From: Paenibacillus aceti
GTDB taxonomy: Bacteria; Bacillota; Bacilli; Paenibacillales; Paenibacillaceae
Reading direction: 5' to 3'
DNA length: 64,000 bases
Assembly (NCBI RefSeq): GCF_003614185.1
Contig: NZ_KZ987724.1
Span: 3,810,107 to 3,874,106 of the forward strand
The number at the start of each line of letters is the position of its first letter. The stretch's first letter is position 1. A program made the position numbers and the translations under genes. Of this stretch, positions 34,393 to 43,729 are shown in pieces. The notes beneath the pieces were generated by a model. That model did no database searches. It had not been told where the DNA came from and saw only the letters and a list, made by a program, of their open reading frames with translations.

Positions 34393-37326
34393 TTAGTTAT
34401 TATTTGCAACTCTACCGTTTGTTTCCTTTTCAAACGATGCTACTTCATTTTTCGCAATAGATGTATCTGTCAGATACTTAGATCCAAGGAATTTCACAGT
34501 ATAGCTAGTGTCTTCTTTTCTGCCAGCATCGCTAAGTACGATTGTAACAGATTCAGGATTCACTTGAACTGTGTAATCAATACCTGCAACTAATTTCTTA
34601 CCATCGAAATAACGAGTAATTTCGAAGTCTTTTGCAAGTAATGTTACATTTGCTGCTGGATCCAATTGGATAGCTTCTGTAAACTTAGCTTCAAGATTAT
34701 TACCATTAACTGCAACGTTGTCACCAACAAACTCTGGTTTTACTTTATCCAGAACGTCAGTTTCACCAGTAGCTCCAACTCTTCCAGCAAGGGTAGTCAA
34801 TTGATCAAAGTATACTTTCACTTTTAAATTAGCAGCACTAGTAGTGTTCAATTCTTTATCACCAAAGTTCAATTTCACTTTAGATGTTCCGTTCACTTCG
34901 ATGTTATCTACGGTATAAACAGCGCCCGTTACTGTATTCGTAACCTCAAATGCAGATTTAGAACCAGATGTTACTCCAGCAGACAGTTTCACTTCGAGAG
35001 TGTGTTTATCAACTAATGCAGCTTTGTGAGTATTGGAAATTTCCTTGTCATATACAGCCAGTTCCAATCCTTTATCCTCTGCTAAAGAAATTTTGTAATC
35101 TGGAGAATTTGTAGTAAATTCCTTCAACAGGTTACCAGCTTCATCCTTAACACCAAGGATTTGCAATTGAGAAACTCGTTTAGCATCGGAGCTTTGTGCG
35201 CCCATTGCGTACTCTTCAGAGAATTTAAATGCAACAGCATTGCTGTCATTGAAGATCGAAATATCAGCAATTGCACTTGTCAATGGTTTAAGAGTATCGC
35301 CTACTTGAACATAGTAGTTGGAATAATCAGCCAATGTAGCAGGATCCATCTTCTTGCTGAAACCAACAATTACAGTTCTGTCTCTTTGGTTAATAAGTTT
35401 GTAATCAATAGCTGGAGATTTAGTGTCAGCTACATCAATACTTCCACTATAATCAAGCATTGTGTTTTGAAGGCGAGTGGAATCCTTAACATTTTTTACA
35501 GTCAAAGTATTTCCACCAACAGACATTTCGGAATAAAGTTCAAGAGTTACAACTTTTCCATTCAATACTGCACTCTTAACTGGAAGTACTTTGTTATCTT
35601 TATTAGTTACAGTGTAGTTGCCCTTAGTTTCAGCCGATTTACTTTCAAGTGATTTAGAGAAAGTAATCTTAACTGTCTTATTTCCATCAGAAACTGCTTT
35701 CTTAACTTCTGGGCGAGTGGTATCAATCTCAGGATTTACAATAACAGAACTATCCTTAGCAATTTCATTGCCACTGTAATCTTTTACGCCTTCAACATAA
35801 ACTGGAATAGCACCAGTTGGCAAGGATTCAGTGTCTTTGAAAGTAAATTTGATCTTGTTATCTGCAATTACTTCGAAAGTATTAGCTTTCTTCTTGTCGC
35901 TACCGGATTTCCAATATACATTTGCAGCTTTAACAGTATCAGTATCTACTTCTTCGGAGAATGTAATTGTTACAGTTTCCAAAGTTGCAGAAGCTTCTGT
36001 AATTGTAGGAGCATCTTTATCTTCCACTACAGTAAATTCATGAGTGGTATTCAAAGATTTGAAACCTGCATAATCATAAACTCCGCCAATTACCAATTTG
36101 TGGTCGCCCACTGCAAGAGCACTAGTATTGTATGGAGTCAAAATTACAGTTCTTAAAGTAGGTTGTTTAACATTGCCAAAGTAGTTCTTGCCATCGAGTT
36201 CAAAGCTGGATTGAGCTGGCAATTGAACTGGTTCACTAAATACGATTTTAACGGATTTTGTTCCAAGAGATTTCACTTCGCTTACTTCAGGAAGTTGGTT
36301 ATCAACAGTGTAGAATTCAACTTCTTTAGCGCTGATTACCGAATCTCCAGCTTTAATATTGGAAACAGTAAGGAAGTCCGCTTTATTGTTAGTAAGCGTA
36401 CCATTCAGTGTCAATGTAACTGTCTTTTCGTCATCTGACAATACAGCCTTGCTGATTGCCTTACCAGATTTCAAAGAATAGTTAGCTACATCTTCGGCAG
36501 TTTCTTTGTCAACTTTACCATCAAAGGCTACTACAGCCTCTTTCAAGTTAGAAGCAGAGACTTTTTCAACTTTAGTTGCAGTAGTCACTACCCAAGTAAC
36601 AGTGTATTTCAACACTTTACCATCTTTAGTAGTGTACTCGAGCTCAGTTGCTTTGTTAGCTTCAAGAGCTTTTTCCAAAGTTACGTCAACAACTTCGCCA
36701 TTGGACAAAGTCAATTTAACGTGAGTAGCATCGATAGCTTCAGCTTTCGTTACTTTGAATTGTGCATCTTGGTAGATTGCATATGCAGCAACGATTGCTT
36801 GGGAACGGCTAGCGTTAGCTTGGTAGTTGATACCAGCATCGATGTATCCGCCCTTAACAGCTGCTTCTACGAAACCTTTAGCCCATTCGGAAGCTGTGTT
36901 GTTAGCGTCAGCTGGAACTTCAAGTTTCAGTGCGCGAACGAGAACTGCTGCCAATTCTTGAACGGAAAGGTTGCCGCTTGGATCGAACAATTTCTTCTCA
37001 GCGTTCTTACCTTCCATGATTCCTGCTTGAGTTACAGCTTCAATGTAAGTACGTGCCCAGTGCTTAGCATAGTTCTTATCGTTGTAAGAAGTAGCTTCTA
37101 CTGGAGTAAGATCAGTTGCTTTAGTGATGATCTTAGCCAATTCAGCACGAGTCAGGCTTCTGTCCAAGTGGGACTGTCCATCTGGGAAACCTTCTACGAT
37201 ACCAGCGTCTTTCAATGCGTTAAATTGTTGCTCTGGTGTCAACTTAGCGTCAGCACCGAATGCTACAGTAGCAAACATGGAGAATGCCATTGCTGTAGAC
37301 AAAGCTACGGATAAAATTTTCTTCAT
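34393..37326 (-). CDS. Major S-layer protein (N-terminal SLH domains)
   Basis: 977 aa from ATG 37326 (AAGGAGGAG upstream) with a clear signal peptide, MKKILSVALSTAMAFSMFAT. Three SLH repeats form the mature N-terminus, about residues 30-205 (LTRAELAKII; LSVQELAAVLVRAL; the third ending NASRSQAIVA). The rest, about 770 residues, is Ig-like and beta-rich (TVTITFSEEVDTDTVKAANV; VKITFSKSLE). N-terminal SLH, very strong signals, a 200-base leader and a strong sigma-A promoter suit an abundant surface-lattice protein. A second in-frame start at 37398 (MSNKSYSFKENSYVIVNQGG) with its own AAAGGGGGTG site would add 24 residues. Confidence 0.88.
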   Translation of the reverse strand: MKKILSVALSTAMAFSMFATVAFGADAKLTPEQQFNALKDAGIVEGFPDGQSHLDRSLTRAELAKIITKATDLTPVEATSYNDKNYAKHWARTYIEAVTQAGIMEGKNAEKKLFDPSGNLSVQELAAVLVRALKLEVPADANNTASEWAKGFVEAAVKGGYIDAGINYQANASRSQAIVAAYAIYQDAQFKVTKAEAIDATHVKLTLSNGEVVDVTLEKALEANKATELEYTTKDGKVLKYTVTWVVTTATKVEKVSASNLKEAVVAFDGKVDKETAEDVANYSLKSGKAISKAVLSDDEKTVTLTLNGTLTNNKADFLTVSNIKAGDSVISAKEVEFYTVDNQLPEVSEVKSLGTKSVKIVFSEPVQLPAQSSFELDGKNYFGNVKQPTLRTVILTPYNTSALAVGDHKLVIGGVYDYAGFKSLNTTHEFTVVEDKDAPTITEASATLETVTITFSEEVDTDTVKAANVYWKSGSDKKKANTFEVIADNKIKFTFKDTESLPTGAIPVYVEGVKDYSGNEIAKDSSVIVNPEIDTTRPEVKKAVSDGNKTVKITFSKSLESKSAETKGNYTVTNKDNKVLPVKSAVLNGKVVTLELYSEMSVGGNTLTVKNVKDSTRLQNTMLDYSGSIDVADTKSPAIDYKLINQRDRTVIVGFSKKMDPATLADYSNYYVQVGDTLKPLTSAIADISIFNDSNAVAFKFSEEYAMGAQSSDAKRVSQLQILGVKDEAGNLLKEFTTNSPDYKISLAEDKGLELAVYDKEISNTHKAALVDKHTLEVKLSAGVTSGSKSAFEVTNTVTGAVYTVDNIEVNGTSKVKLNFGDKELNTTSAANLKVKVYFDQLTTLAGRVGATGETDVLDKVKPEFVGDNVAVNGNNLEAKFTEAIQLDPAANVTLLAKDFEITRYFDGKKLVAGIDYTVQVNPESVTIVLSDAGRKEDTSYTVKFLGSKYLTDTSIAKNEVASFEKETNGRVANNN

Positions 37327-37395
37327 AACCTTTTTTTCTCCTCCTTGATTAACTATCACATAAGAGTTTTCTTTAAATGAATAGCTCTTGTTACT

Positions 37396-37419
37396 CATTA
37401 GCCATTGCACCCCCTTTCC
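37396..37419 (-). promoter_or_regulatory. Upstream in-frame translation start with its own ribosome site
   Basis: GGAAAGGGGGTG precedes ATG 37398, which is in frame with the S-layer start at 37326. A four-codon frame (ATGGCTAATGAGTAA, from 37406) overlaps this start. Tandem starts of this kind are known for the cell-wall protein gene of Brevibacillus brevis. Confidence 0.55.
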
Positions 37420-37535
37420 AGAGTCTGAGCAGGATTCCTATAAATTAGGTCTGCGACAGGGTCACAGAAACTTATAAACTATTGAGCAAGTTAATAGAAT
37501 GTACAAATAGACTAGGTTCCTAATCCTAACTTAAC

Positions 37536-37564
37536 ATTATACAATGAGTCCCAGGTGGCGTAAA
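37536..37564 (-). promoter_or_regulatory. Sigma-A promoter of the S-layer gene
   Basis: Minus strand reads TTTACG, 17 bases, TATAAT. The predicted leader is about 200 bases to the ATG at 37326, long enough for mRNA-stability or translational control. The remainder of the 500-base gap shows no gene. Confidence 0.75.
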
Positions 37565-37850
37565 GTTAATTTTTCTAAAAGATAGACAAGTTTCCCCATG
37601 AGGAACATGATGGAATGTCTAAATTTGGTCCTCATCGTCATGCTCACCATCTTAAACGCAGCAGGATCGAAAAAGTTGCGCCTATTTCAAAAAAAATTTC
37701 AGGATTGTTACCTTTTCTAGTCTTCCCCTGCATTTCATCATTTTGTCATGTGTTCCTGCTGACGGAAATTAGTATAACACCCCTGAATATCCCAAGTCAC
37801 TCGCAAGTTTTTCCAGCTCAATATTTCTAATATATGTACAGGAAGCACAA

Positions 37851-37877
37851 ATAAGACGTCCAATTCGGACGCCTTAT
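37851..37877 (-). terminator. Hairpin after the coiled-coil gene
   Basis: ATAAGGCGTCC pairs with GGACGTCTTAT (one G-U), five-base loop. The downstream T run is short, so termination may be weak. Confidence 0.6.
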
Positions 37878-37912
37878 AGGCTGAATAAACCACATACGAT
37901 TGCAATTTATTA

Positions 37913-38254
37913 TTATCTTACTCTCATCGCTAATTGAATAATCCGCTTACGCATCTTAGGATCAGAGTTCAATTTGGCATACATATCATCAATCGCTTGC
38001 TTGTTATCCTTATATTCCTTCTCATGCTTCATTGTATTATGTGACCAATCGATCAATTCATTCTCCGCATTACGCAGATCATTGAACGCTTCATGGAAGC
38101 CAGTCTCTACTACAAGGCCTTCCATAATCTCTTGAGTAACCTCTTGTTCCTTAGCGATCTCTTCAATTCTCTTCTCCAATACCTTGGATCTATCCTCAAA
38201 CTTTCTCTTTGCCTGCGAATATCCTAGCTGCGGCTTCGACATTATCGGTTTCAT
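37913..38254 (-). CDS. Small coiled-coil protein of unknown function
   Basis: 113 aa, ATG with AAAGGGTGA ten bases upstream. Almost entirely charged helix (SQAKRKFEDRSKVLEKRIEE; ENELIDWSHNTMKHEKEYKD), no signal peptide, basic C-terminus ending KRIIQLAMRVR. No recognised family. Single gene between the SLH gene and the S-layer gene, bounded by hairpins on both sides. Confidence 0.65.
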   Translation of the reverse strand: MKPIMSKPQLGYSQAKRKFEDRSKVLEKRIEEIAKEQEVTQEIMEGLVVETGFHEAFNDLRNAENELIDWSHNTMKHEKEYKDNKQAIDDMYAKLNSDPKMRKRIIQLAMRVR

Positions 38255-38370
38255 CTGTTCAAATTCACCCTTTTTGCAAAAATGTACTTCTCAATATTTT
38301 ACTCTATCTTTCTTACTCTGCCTATTGTAACTTAATCTCCAGCAAATTACAAAATGATGTAATTGGAAAT

Positions 38371-38409
38371 AAATATCCCCTTGCCGCATACCGCTGAAGG
38401 CAAGGGGAT
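38371..38409 (-). terminator. Terminator of the 1326-aa SLH gene
   Basis: ATCCCCTTGCC and GGCAAGGGGAT pair perfectly over 11 bp with a 13-base loop; a T-rich tail follows on the minus strand. Confidence 0.82.
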
Positions 38410-38420
38410 GATTTTCGCTA

Positions 38421-41400
38421 CTAGCTAAAATTCTTCGGGAAGATATTCGTCGTCTTCTTAAACAGCTCTACAACGATCTTACCTGCCTCAGCCCGAGTCA
38501 TATTGCTATCCGGATTGAAGTTATAGGAAGGCTTCTTAGCCCCTGGCAAGGTCACTGGGGTACCGCTCATGATCTTAGCCTTGGTCACGGCCGAAATCGA
38601 TGGCAGAGCGTAATAATCCATCTTGCCGGAATCAAGGAATGATTTCGCCAAATTATCCTTCAGCTTCTGATCATTCGCTGGCAATTTCAATGACTTCATC
38701 GCTCTGGAGATCATTACAGCTGCATCCTGCCGAGTAATAGGCATATTCGGCGAGAAGAATCCCTCCGTGCGACCAGTGATGATACCGGCTCTAGCTGCCG
38801 TCTCAAGATGCTCGAAATCCCAAGTTGACGTTTTGGAACCATATGGCACGTCGAAGAAGGTTTGCTGATTCTCATCGGCGTTAATAGGTATGTTCAGACC
38901 CTTGACCAGTAATGTTGCGAACTCGCCGCGTGTCGTCTGATCATCAGCACCGAAGGCATCAGCACGCAACGCCTCCATAATTCCTTTGGAATAGAGACCA
39001 TTTAGAATATTTCTCGCCCAAGGATGGTTCGTAATATCACTGTAACCCCGGTTAAGCTTCATTACCGTATAATAACCAAATTCATCAAATGGTACTGTAA
39101 TCGTATGTTTGCTGGAGTTAACCGACCCAGGGACTCTCTCCCATCTGCCAAAGCCCCCCGCATCAACATATCTAAATACAGTAACTAAGGTACCAGCTTG
39201 GTCCACGACATTCGGATCATAGCTCAGTGTCAATGTTCCGCGTTGAGAAGGAACTATCTTGCGTTCGTTCTCGAAAGCTGTGAAGAAGCCTTCAGTTGAA
39301 TAAGGGGCCAGACCATTCGTCGAGGCCTTATAACCAATATTCCCTTTATCACCTAACTCGCCAACCCCACCGCTAATCCAGTAAATCTGAGAAATGCGTG
39401 TAAAGTTAGAGGTGTCGACCGTAGAGTTAAAACGGCTGATATAGGTGTCCGGGATAATGATATTGTTAATACCATCATTCTTGTTGATAAAGCCGCCGTA
39501 GTCATTGCGGCGTTCAACAACGCCGTCCTTCGGATCGGCAATACCGAATAGAATCTTATTATCAGGATAGAACTTCGTCACCCGATTGCTGTTCATATTG
39601 GCCGATTGAAGCACCGTCCCTTTCGGGAAGCTAAGCTCTAACGATTTATTGAAAATACTATATTTATTAGAGACCTTCTCAGCCATAAATTGAGAATCAA
39701 TTTCTACAGTACCTGTATAGAAAACCTCGATCGTGTCATTAATCGTTGCATCACCGCGGACGATTTGAATCTTGATTTTCGTTGCCTTGTTCGGTTTTAA
39801 ACCAACATAATCATAAGTGAATCGATCCTTCATTTCCGGCTCTGGCCGACGGGTTGCCTCACCCTTGTCGATAACAACCTTGGTAGCTCCCTCAGCCTCA
39901 ATATCAAAGCGGATGAAGTTCTTATTCACCACATATTTATCGCCCACTGTTGGTTGAGGTGCAAGCAAACGATATGGTGCCAGCTCACGTGTAATTTCTA
40001 GACGTTGATTAGTACGAGCACCTGTCGAATTCACCAATTCCAGATTGTATACATGCGTACCCGGAGATTCAAATTTGAAATTACGAATCCGCAGAATAAA
40101 ATCATTCTCATTACCCGTTAGGTCATAATTATATCCTTGGTAAGTGGCGATTTCATGCTTCGTTTCGATATCGAGTGGGACGGTGAATATTTTATCTGAG
40201 CCAAAATACAAGTTTACATATCTTGCCCCGCCGCCGCGAATAACTAGATCATATTCTTGTTCACTCGTCGTATATTTATCGTCCTTGAACGTAAACTCTG
40301 CAGGATGCTCAAAGATCTTGGCGATCATTTCTTTGACTAATTCTTTAACATCTGTATCTGGGGACTCAAATTGCTCCTTGGTCGGGAATGGCGCGCGCGA
40401 CTTCCCTGTTGCAGGAACCTTGGCTGGATGGAACTGACTAATATTCGAGATATTCTCATCTACAATATAAATTCTAAGTTCCTTACGAACCTCACGTTTA
40501 TTACCCGCGTTATCCATAGAAGTACCGGTAAATACGATTGAGTTCTCTCCGTATACAAGCGGCCCCTCTGGTTTGATGAATAAGGTCAGGCTGAACTTAG
40601 TCTGCTTGGGATTGGCAGTAAGATCGACATCCAATTTGATGTCAGTCCCATCAATCCCGTCTTTCAAGTTCTCACCAGAAATCCCATTAATGAAATATTG
40701 AGAATTCGTTAAATTCTCAAAACCGATATATTCACCGGTAATATTCATTTCGTTGGCAGCCAATTTCGAATTAAAAGTATAGGTTTGTCCATCAAACAGA
40801 TTACTAATATAAATATAGTTCTTGGATACATAGGAAATCTTCACAGTGACAGGTGAAGAATTATCATATTTAAATCTGACTTGCTGCTCACCGTTGGAGA
40901 AGCCGGTTATTTTATATATCCAGGTATTTGTCATACCTTCCACTTCAGACATTCTAGTAATGTTGAGCGTCTTCGTTCCTAACGGTAGGTACTCACCGGT
41001 AAGTGACCCGTCCGGTGTGCCACTTGTCTTCACCATAATATAAAAATCGCCGTTGCTTACTTGCGCACCATCAAGCTTAGTTTGGCTGACATTATCCAGT
41101 TTCCCACCATACGAATCTTTGTAATCCGGGAGATACTTCATGTCGGTAATCAATACTTGACCGGAAAGGTACTGGAAAGTCGGCGTATAAGAAGCCGTAA
41201 AGTTCCATGCCGAACCGTTCGCTCCATAATTCACGATTACTCGTGGCGATTGAGTCGTCTTCACCGCCCCATTCTCAGTCTCCAGATTAAAAGCACTTGT
41301 TCTGAAGGTTACAAGGCGATAGGATGGATTACCACCCGAACCGGTGATTACAACTTCGCTTCCCGCCTTAGGATTGAAACTTCCCGAATCACTATATAGG

Positions 41401-42401
41401 TTGGAGTCAAGGATTTCGGCAATCGTTACATCTTGGCCACCTACTGTGATCTTTGAATCGGCTACAAAGTCTTTGTCACTTGCTGTAAATGGCAACAGAA
41501 CTTGAACAATCATTTGCGCCTGTGTTAATCCAGTAGTCGTCAACGATGGTCTATTCTCGAATACTTTGTATTCTTGATTTCCATCCATGACATACATATC
41601 TGTAAAAGGATCAGACTGTTTGAAGTAGTATACGTCCCGGGTGATTGTTATTGAGTCAGACGCATTCGTGAATACGATCTTCAGCTTGTTCAAGCCCGGT
41701 ACCAGATTCAGAGGCGGTGTCGCCAATTGATTGTTATAAATCTCGGTGGATAACGGCGCGCCTCCATTAACAGATACAGTAGCTTTCGTTGTATTATGAA
41801 CTTCACCCAGTAACGAAATCGGCGAATTCTCCACTACAACTCTTGTGCCTTCGTTCAAGTTCACATCAGACAGCAGACCGCCGCCGGAAATAACGAGCTT
41901 AGATACAAAAGGAATCTTGTCATACAGAACATAGAAAGATTCAGAACCTTCCAAGTTCCCAATCGTGCCTGTAAAAGTAATCCGGTTCAGGCCAGGGAAC
42001 AAAGTCAGGTTCGATGCTACAAAGCGGCTCTCTGGCGTATTGGAGTCCTTTTGAACCGTCCCAGGTGCAGAATGGACCTTATCGGTTATCCAAGATTTCT
42101 TCGCTGCGTCCCAAGTGAAGAGGTCTACCTGAGCTCTTAGCGTATCTCCAGAAACTTTAGAATAAGTCCCGCTAATAGAAATCGTCGGGTTATTGGTAAT
42201 GTAAACCTCATCCCGCAAATTTTCCTTCGTTAAATCAAGATTAGATGTCTTGCGGATATCGAGGATATCCGGGCTAAAGTATGTCGTAGATGTTAAATCA
42301 TTACCTGCGGCCATCGCTTGCTGCGTAAGCCCTGCCGGAAACAGGGAGCCTACCAATACCATGAGCAGAAGCCACACGATTGATTTCTTGATGCGTTGCA
42401 T
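38421..42401 (-). CDS. Very large secreted SLH surface protein
   Basis: 1326 aa from ATG 42401 with AAAGGAGAG nine bases upstream; the longer open frame to 42476 has no site. Signal peptide SIVWLLLMVLVGSLFPAGLT. About 1100 residues of beta-rich extracellular sequence with repeated Ig-like units (NPTISISGTYSKVSGDTLRA; NSPISLLGEVHNTTKATVSV; YNYDLTGNENDFILRIRNFK), then three SLH repeats at about 1125-1326 (TTRGEFATLLVKGL; ITRQDAAVMI; MTRAEAGKIVVEL). No catalytic motif. Lies between the S-layer gene and the wall-polymer genes. Confidence 0.88.
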   Translation of the reverse strand: MQRIKKSIVWLLLMVLVGSLFPAGLTQQAMAAGNDLTSTTYFSPDILDIRKTSNLDLTKENLRDEVYITNNPTISISGTYSKVSGDTLRAQVDLFTWDAAKKSWITDKVHSAPGTVQKDSNTPESRFVASNLTLFPGLNRITFTGTIGNLEGSESFYVLYDKIPFVSKLVISGGGLLSDVNLNEGTRVVVENSPISLLGEVHNTTKATVSVNGGAPLSTEIYNNQLATPPLNLVPGLNKLKIVFTNASDSITITRDVYYFKQSDPFTDMYVMDGNQEYKVFENRPSLTTTGLTQAQMIVQVLLPFTASDKDFVADSKITVGGQDVTIAEILDSNLYSDSGSFNPKAGSEVVITGSGGNPSYRLVTFRTSAFNLETENGAVKTTQSPRVIVNYGANGSAWNFTASYTPTFQYLSGQVLITDMKYLPDYKDSYGGKLDNVSQTKLDGAQVSNGDFYIMVKTSGTPDGSLTGEYLPLGTKTLNITRMSEVEGMTNTWIYKITGFSNGEQQVRFKYDNSSPVTVKISYVSKNYIYISNLFDGQTYTFNSKLAANEMNITGEYIGFENLTNSQYFINGISGENLKDGIDGTDIKLDVDLTANPKQTKFSLTLFIKPEGPLVYGENSIVFTGTSMDNAGNKREVRKELRIYIVDENISNISQFHPAKVPATGKSRAPFPTKEQFESPDTDVKELVKEMIAKIFEHPAEFTFKDDKYTTSEQEYDLVIRGGGARYVNLYFGSDKIFTVPLDIETKHEIATYQGYNYDLTGNENDFILRIRNFKFESPGTHVYNLELVNSTGARTNQRLEITRELAPYRLLAPQPTVGDKYVVNKNFIRFDIEAEGATKVVIDKGEATRRPEPEMKDRFTYDYVGLKPNKATKIKIQIVRGDATINDTIEVFYTGTVEIDSQFMAEKVSNKYSIFNKSLELSFPKGTVLQSANMNSNRVTKFYPDNKILFGIADPKDGVVERRNDYGGFINKNDGINNIIIPDTYISRFNSTVDTSNFTRISQIYWISGGVGELGDKGNIGYKASTNGLAPYSTEGFFTAFENERKIVPSQRGTLTLSYDPNVVDQAGTLVTVFRYVDAGGFGRWERVPGSVNSSKHTITVPFDEFGYYTVMKLNRGYSDITNHPWARNILNGLYSKGIMEALRADAFGADDQTTRGEFATLLVKGLNIPINADENQQTFFDVPYGSKTSTWDFEHLETAARAGIITGRTEGFFSPNMPITRQDAAVMISRAMKSLKLPANDQKLKDNLAKSFLDSGKMDYYALPSISAVTKAKIMSGTPVTLPGAKKPSYNFNPDSNMTRAEAGKIVVELFKKTTNIFPKNFS

Positions 42402-42552
42402 GTGTTTATCTCTCCTTTTTGAATGGTCTGGTGATTCCCGCATTTCCATGTCGGAAACCGTCCAAAAAATCGGCACTTATTTTTGTTATCGGACAAAAGG
42501 TGACAATCTTTTAGAATAACGGCAAAATCCATTTCTTAAATATATGTACAGC

Positions 42553-42582
42553 AAAAAAGCCCAACCTAATAAAGGCAGGCTT
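42553..42582 (-). terminator. Terminator of the heptad-repeat gene
   Basis: AAGCCTGCCT region pairs imperfectly with AGGTTGGGCTT, followed by TTTT. Thirty-four bases past the stop at 42616. Confidence 0.6.
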
Positions 42583-42615
42583 AACAGGACCATCGTGTTG
42601 CAAACGGGATTATTA

Positions 42616-43170
42616 TTAATCAGAGACTGCTACCTTATCTCGGGCAGCTATTTTATCGCGCTCTGCGAAAAATTTGACTCTCCACAAATCTGAAATATCT
42701 GCCTCCTGCTCAATGGAGCGAAGTGACAGCTTCTCCAGGACTCTCTCGTGGTGTTCTTGACCTTCTTTAACCTGGGCAAACTCGCCACGCAGATTGTGAA
42801 CATCCATGCTTAAGGCATCCAGCTTAGCATCGGTCTCTTCCTGACGATCCCGGATGGCCCGGACAATCGCATTCGTCTCACTCAGCTGTGATTGCATCAG
42901 GGTTTGTGTCTCTTTCACTGCTTCCAACTCAGACCTTAACGACTGTGTATCTGACTTTACTGCCCCTAATTCTGACTTTACTGACCCTAATTCTGACTTT
43001 ACTGATTCTAATTCCGATTTTACTGATCCTAATTCTGACTTTACTGATCCTAATTCCGATTTTACTGATCCTAACTCCAACTTTACCGTTCCTATATCCG
43101 ATCTCATCGCCTGCTGCTCAGTTTCAATTCTGTCCAGCTTATGTAGAATCTGCAGAAGTACCTCACTCAT
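42616..43170 (-). CDS. Coiled-coil protein with perfect heptad repeats
   Basis: 184 aa from ATG 43170 (AAGGAGG, then eight bases). After MSEVLLQILHKLDRIETEQQ come seven consecutive seven-residue units of the form LGSVKSE (residues about 30-80), then further coiled coil to the end (VHNLRGEFAQVKEGQEHHER). At DNA level the units are near-identical 21-bp tandem repeats (42953-43100). No signal peptide, so probably cytoplasmic. Could act as a length-variable rod. No family recognised. Confidence 0.7.
   Translation of the reverse strand: MSEVLLQILHKLDRIETEQQAMRSDIGTVKLELGSVKSELGSVKSELGSVKSELESVKSELGSVKSELGAVKSDTQSLRSELEAVKETQTLMQSQLSETNAIVRAIRDRQEETDAKLDALSMDVHNLRGEFAQVKEGQEHHERVLEKLSLRSIEQEADISDLWRVKFFAERDKIAARDKVAVSD
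42953..43100 (-). repeat. 21-bp tandem repeat inside the coiled-coil gene
   Basis: About seven copies of a unit close to GATCCTAATTCTGACTTTACT (20-21 bases), each encoding SVKSELG. In-frame length changes would not break the protein. Confidence 0.85.
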
Positions 43171-43340
43171 AGAAAGAACCTCCTTTTGCCCTATTATCAT
43201 GGATCATGCCCCTAGTATAGCCGATTCGCCCCTTACTGTACATGCCAACAACAAATGTAATTTAATGGTCGAGAATGATCGTATTTACAGCCCAATGTAG
43301 GGGTTGTAGAAGTGACGTAGGATGAAGTATAGTCGCACAC

Positions 43341-43480
43341 TAGAAAGCCTGCAAATATGCAGGAATTTCACCAACATCGCGATTCAAAATGATAAATTCC
43401 TGCGATAATGCAGGTATTCTCTCCACATCTGCTCGATTTTAGAGGAAAGGGCTAAAAAGCCTGCATTTATGCAGTTTTGG
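43341..43480. repeat. Three spaced hairpin repeats (family C, array 1)
   Basis: Copies at 43341-43369, 43391-43421 and 43451-43480; consensus AAAGCCTGCA, four bases, TGCAGGAATTT. CCTGCA and TGCAGG can form a small hairpin. Intervals are 50 and 60 bases. The 530-base gap has no gene. Confidence 0.65.
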
Positions 43481-43613
43481 AGTTCGCAGGGGAGGGATGG
43501 GGAGATACTAAGCAACGCTAAATAAGGTACCTAATAATGATTAGGCCATCTATACCGCCACACTTCAATGAAGAACTGAATAGAATAGATGTAACAAGGT
43601 CTTACCAGCACAA

Positions 43614-43653
43614 AAAACAACCCCCACAGCGCCAAAGCACCCTAGAGGTTGTC
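43614..43653 (-). terminator. Terminator of the tagO gene
   Basis: ACAACCTC pairs with GGGGTTGT, with a structured loop, and TTTTTT follows on the minus strand. About 75 bases past the tagO stop. Confidence 0.75.
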
Positions 43654-43729
43654 CCAATATACTTCTAAATAATTTATATAATTTCTGTAATCATGACTTA
43701 CGTACGAAATTTCATGCTAACCAAGCGAC

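Noticed and set aside
42888-43172. Plus-strand leucine/isoleucine-rich frame over the heptad-repeat gene
   Set aside because: Product of the 21-bp repeat read on the wrong strand.
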